A stretch of 64,000 nt of DNA, taken from assembly GCA_028280195.1 (NCBI GenBank), contig JANQMH010000052.1:62001-126000 (forward strand), given 5' to 3'. How positions within the stretch are numbered: the first letter of the stretch is position 1; every line of letters starts with the position of its first letter. The notes beneath the pieces are model-generated. The model searched no databases. It saw only the letters and a list, made by a program, of their open reading frames with translations, and was not told the DNA's origin. Positions 63,954-64,000 of this stretch are shown one piece after another. The position numbers and the translations under genes were made by a program. Source of the stretch: Exilibacterium sp. Lineage in GTDB: Bacteria > Pseudomonadota > Gammaproteobacteria > Pseudomonadales > Cellvibrionaceae.

Positions 63954-64000
63954 CTAGTATACCAATATCGCGCTGGCCATCGCACTAATACGCACCCCTA

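Overview
The window looks like chromosome from a marine, polysaccharide-degrading gammaproteobacterium, probably of the Cellvibrionales/Cellvibrionaceae type. Supporting features are three large TonB-dependent receptors beside glycoside hydrolases and sugar transporters, a Pseudomonas-like zigA/DUF1826/dksA2 zinc cluster, and tRNA-Gly and tRNA-Glu genes of gammaproteobacterial type. The assignment rests on gene content only. Coding sequence from 0 to about 46 kb is visibly GC-rich. From about 47 kb onward, and above all from 56 to 63.8 kb, it is AT-rich and mosaic.

Layout. 0-4 kb: a YadGH-type ABC exporter, a PA2817-like small protein and an exported M17 aminopeptidase. 4.4-12 kb: an AraC regulator beside a co-directional TonB receptor / FAD monooxygenase / carboxymuconolactone-decarboxylase-like / SDR operon, probably for uptake and oxidation of a small hydrophobic compound, then a glyoxalase-like protein. 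12.8-24.5 kb: a membrane-anchored AraC regulator divergent from a TonB receptor, two GH3 enzymes (one xylosidase-like with a PA14-like insert, one lipoprotein glucosidase), a sugar porter and a cupin protein. 24.6-29.6 kb: an RND/MMPL exporter with an MlaC-like partner and a BlaI/M56 sensor pair. 29.7-43.9 kb: a beta-1,3-glucan (laminarin-type) locus with a flavin-dependent halogenase, TonB receptor, LacI regulator, GPH symporter, GH1, GH16 and a mosaic di-heme protein. Four near-identical 14-bp palindromes tie this locus together as one LacI-type regulon. 44-46.5 kb: a FAH-family hydrolase and an alanine-dehydrogenase/PNT homologue.

46.6-55.9 kb is a zinc-starvation island: Zur, a MerC-like protein, two COG0523 GTPases, a HupE/UreJ membrane protein, an M3 oligopeptidase, a zinc-finger-less DksA2 and a DUF1826 protein. 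An identical 12-bp palindrome appears twice and is the candidate Zur operator.

55.9-63.8 kb is an accessory island ending at tandem tRNA genes. It contains two 120-bp inverted repeats enclosing 5.26 kb, three attC-like sites with two integron-type gene cassettes but no integrase, a perfect 35-bp-arm hairpin, a 225-bp MITE-like element, a matrixin/FG-GAP metalloprotease with an exported partner, a truncated FRG-domain gene, a VRR-NUC-type toxin with a DUF3396-type immunity protein (TseV/TsiV-like), and the C-terminal remnant of a tyrosine integrase.

The most unusual structure is a family of three modular hairpins (4.26, 37.12 and 37.27 kb). Each has a conserved core of exactly 52 bp inside perfect 28-30 bp inverted arms, and the arm sequence differs completely from copy to copy.
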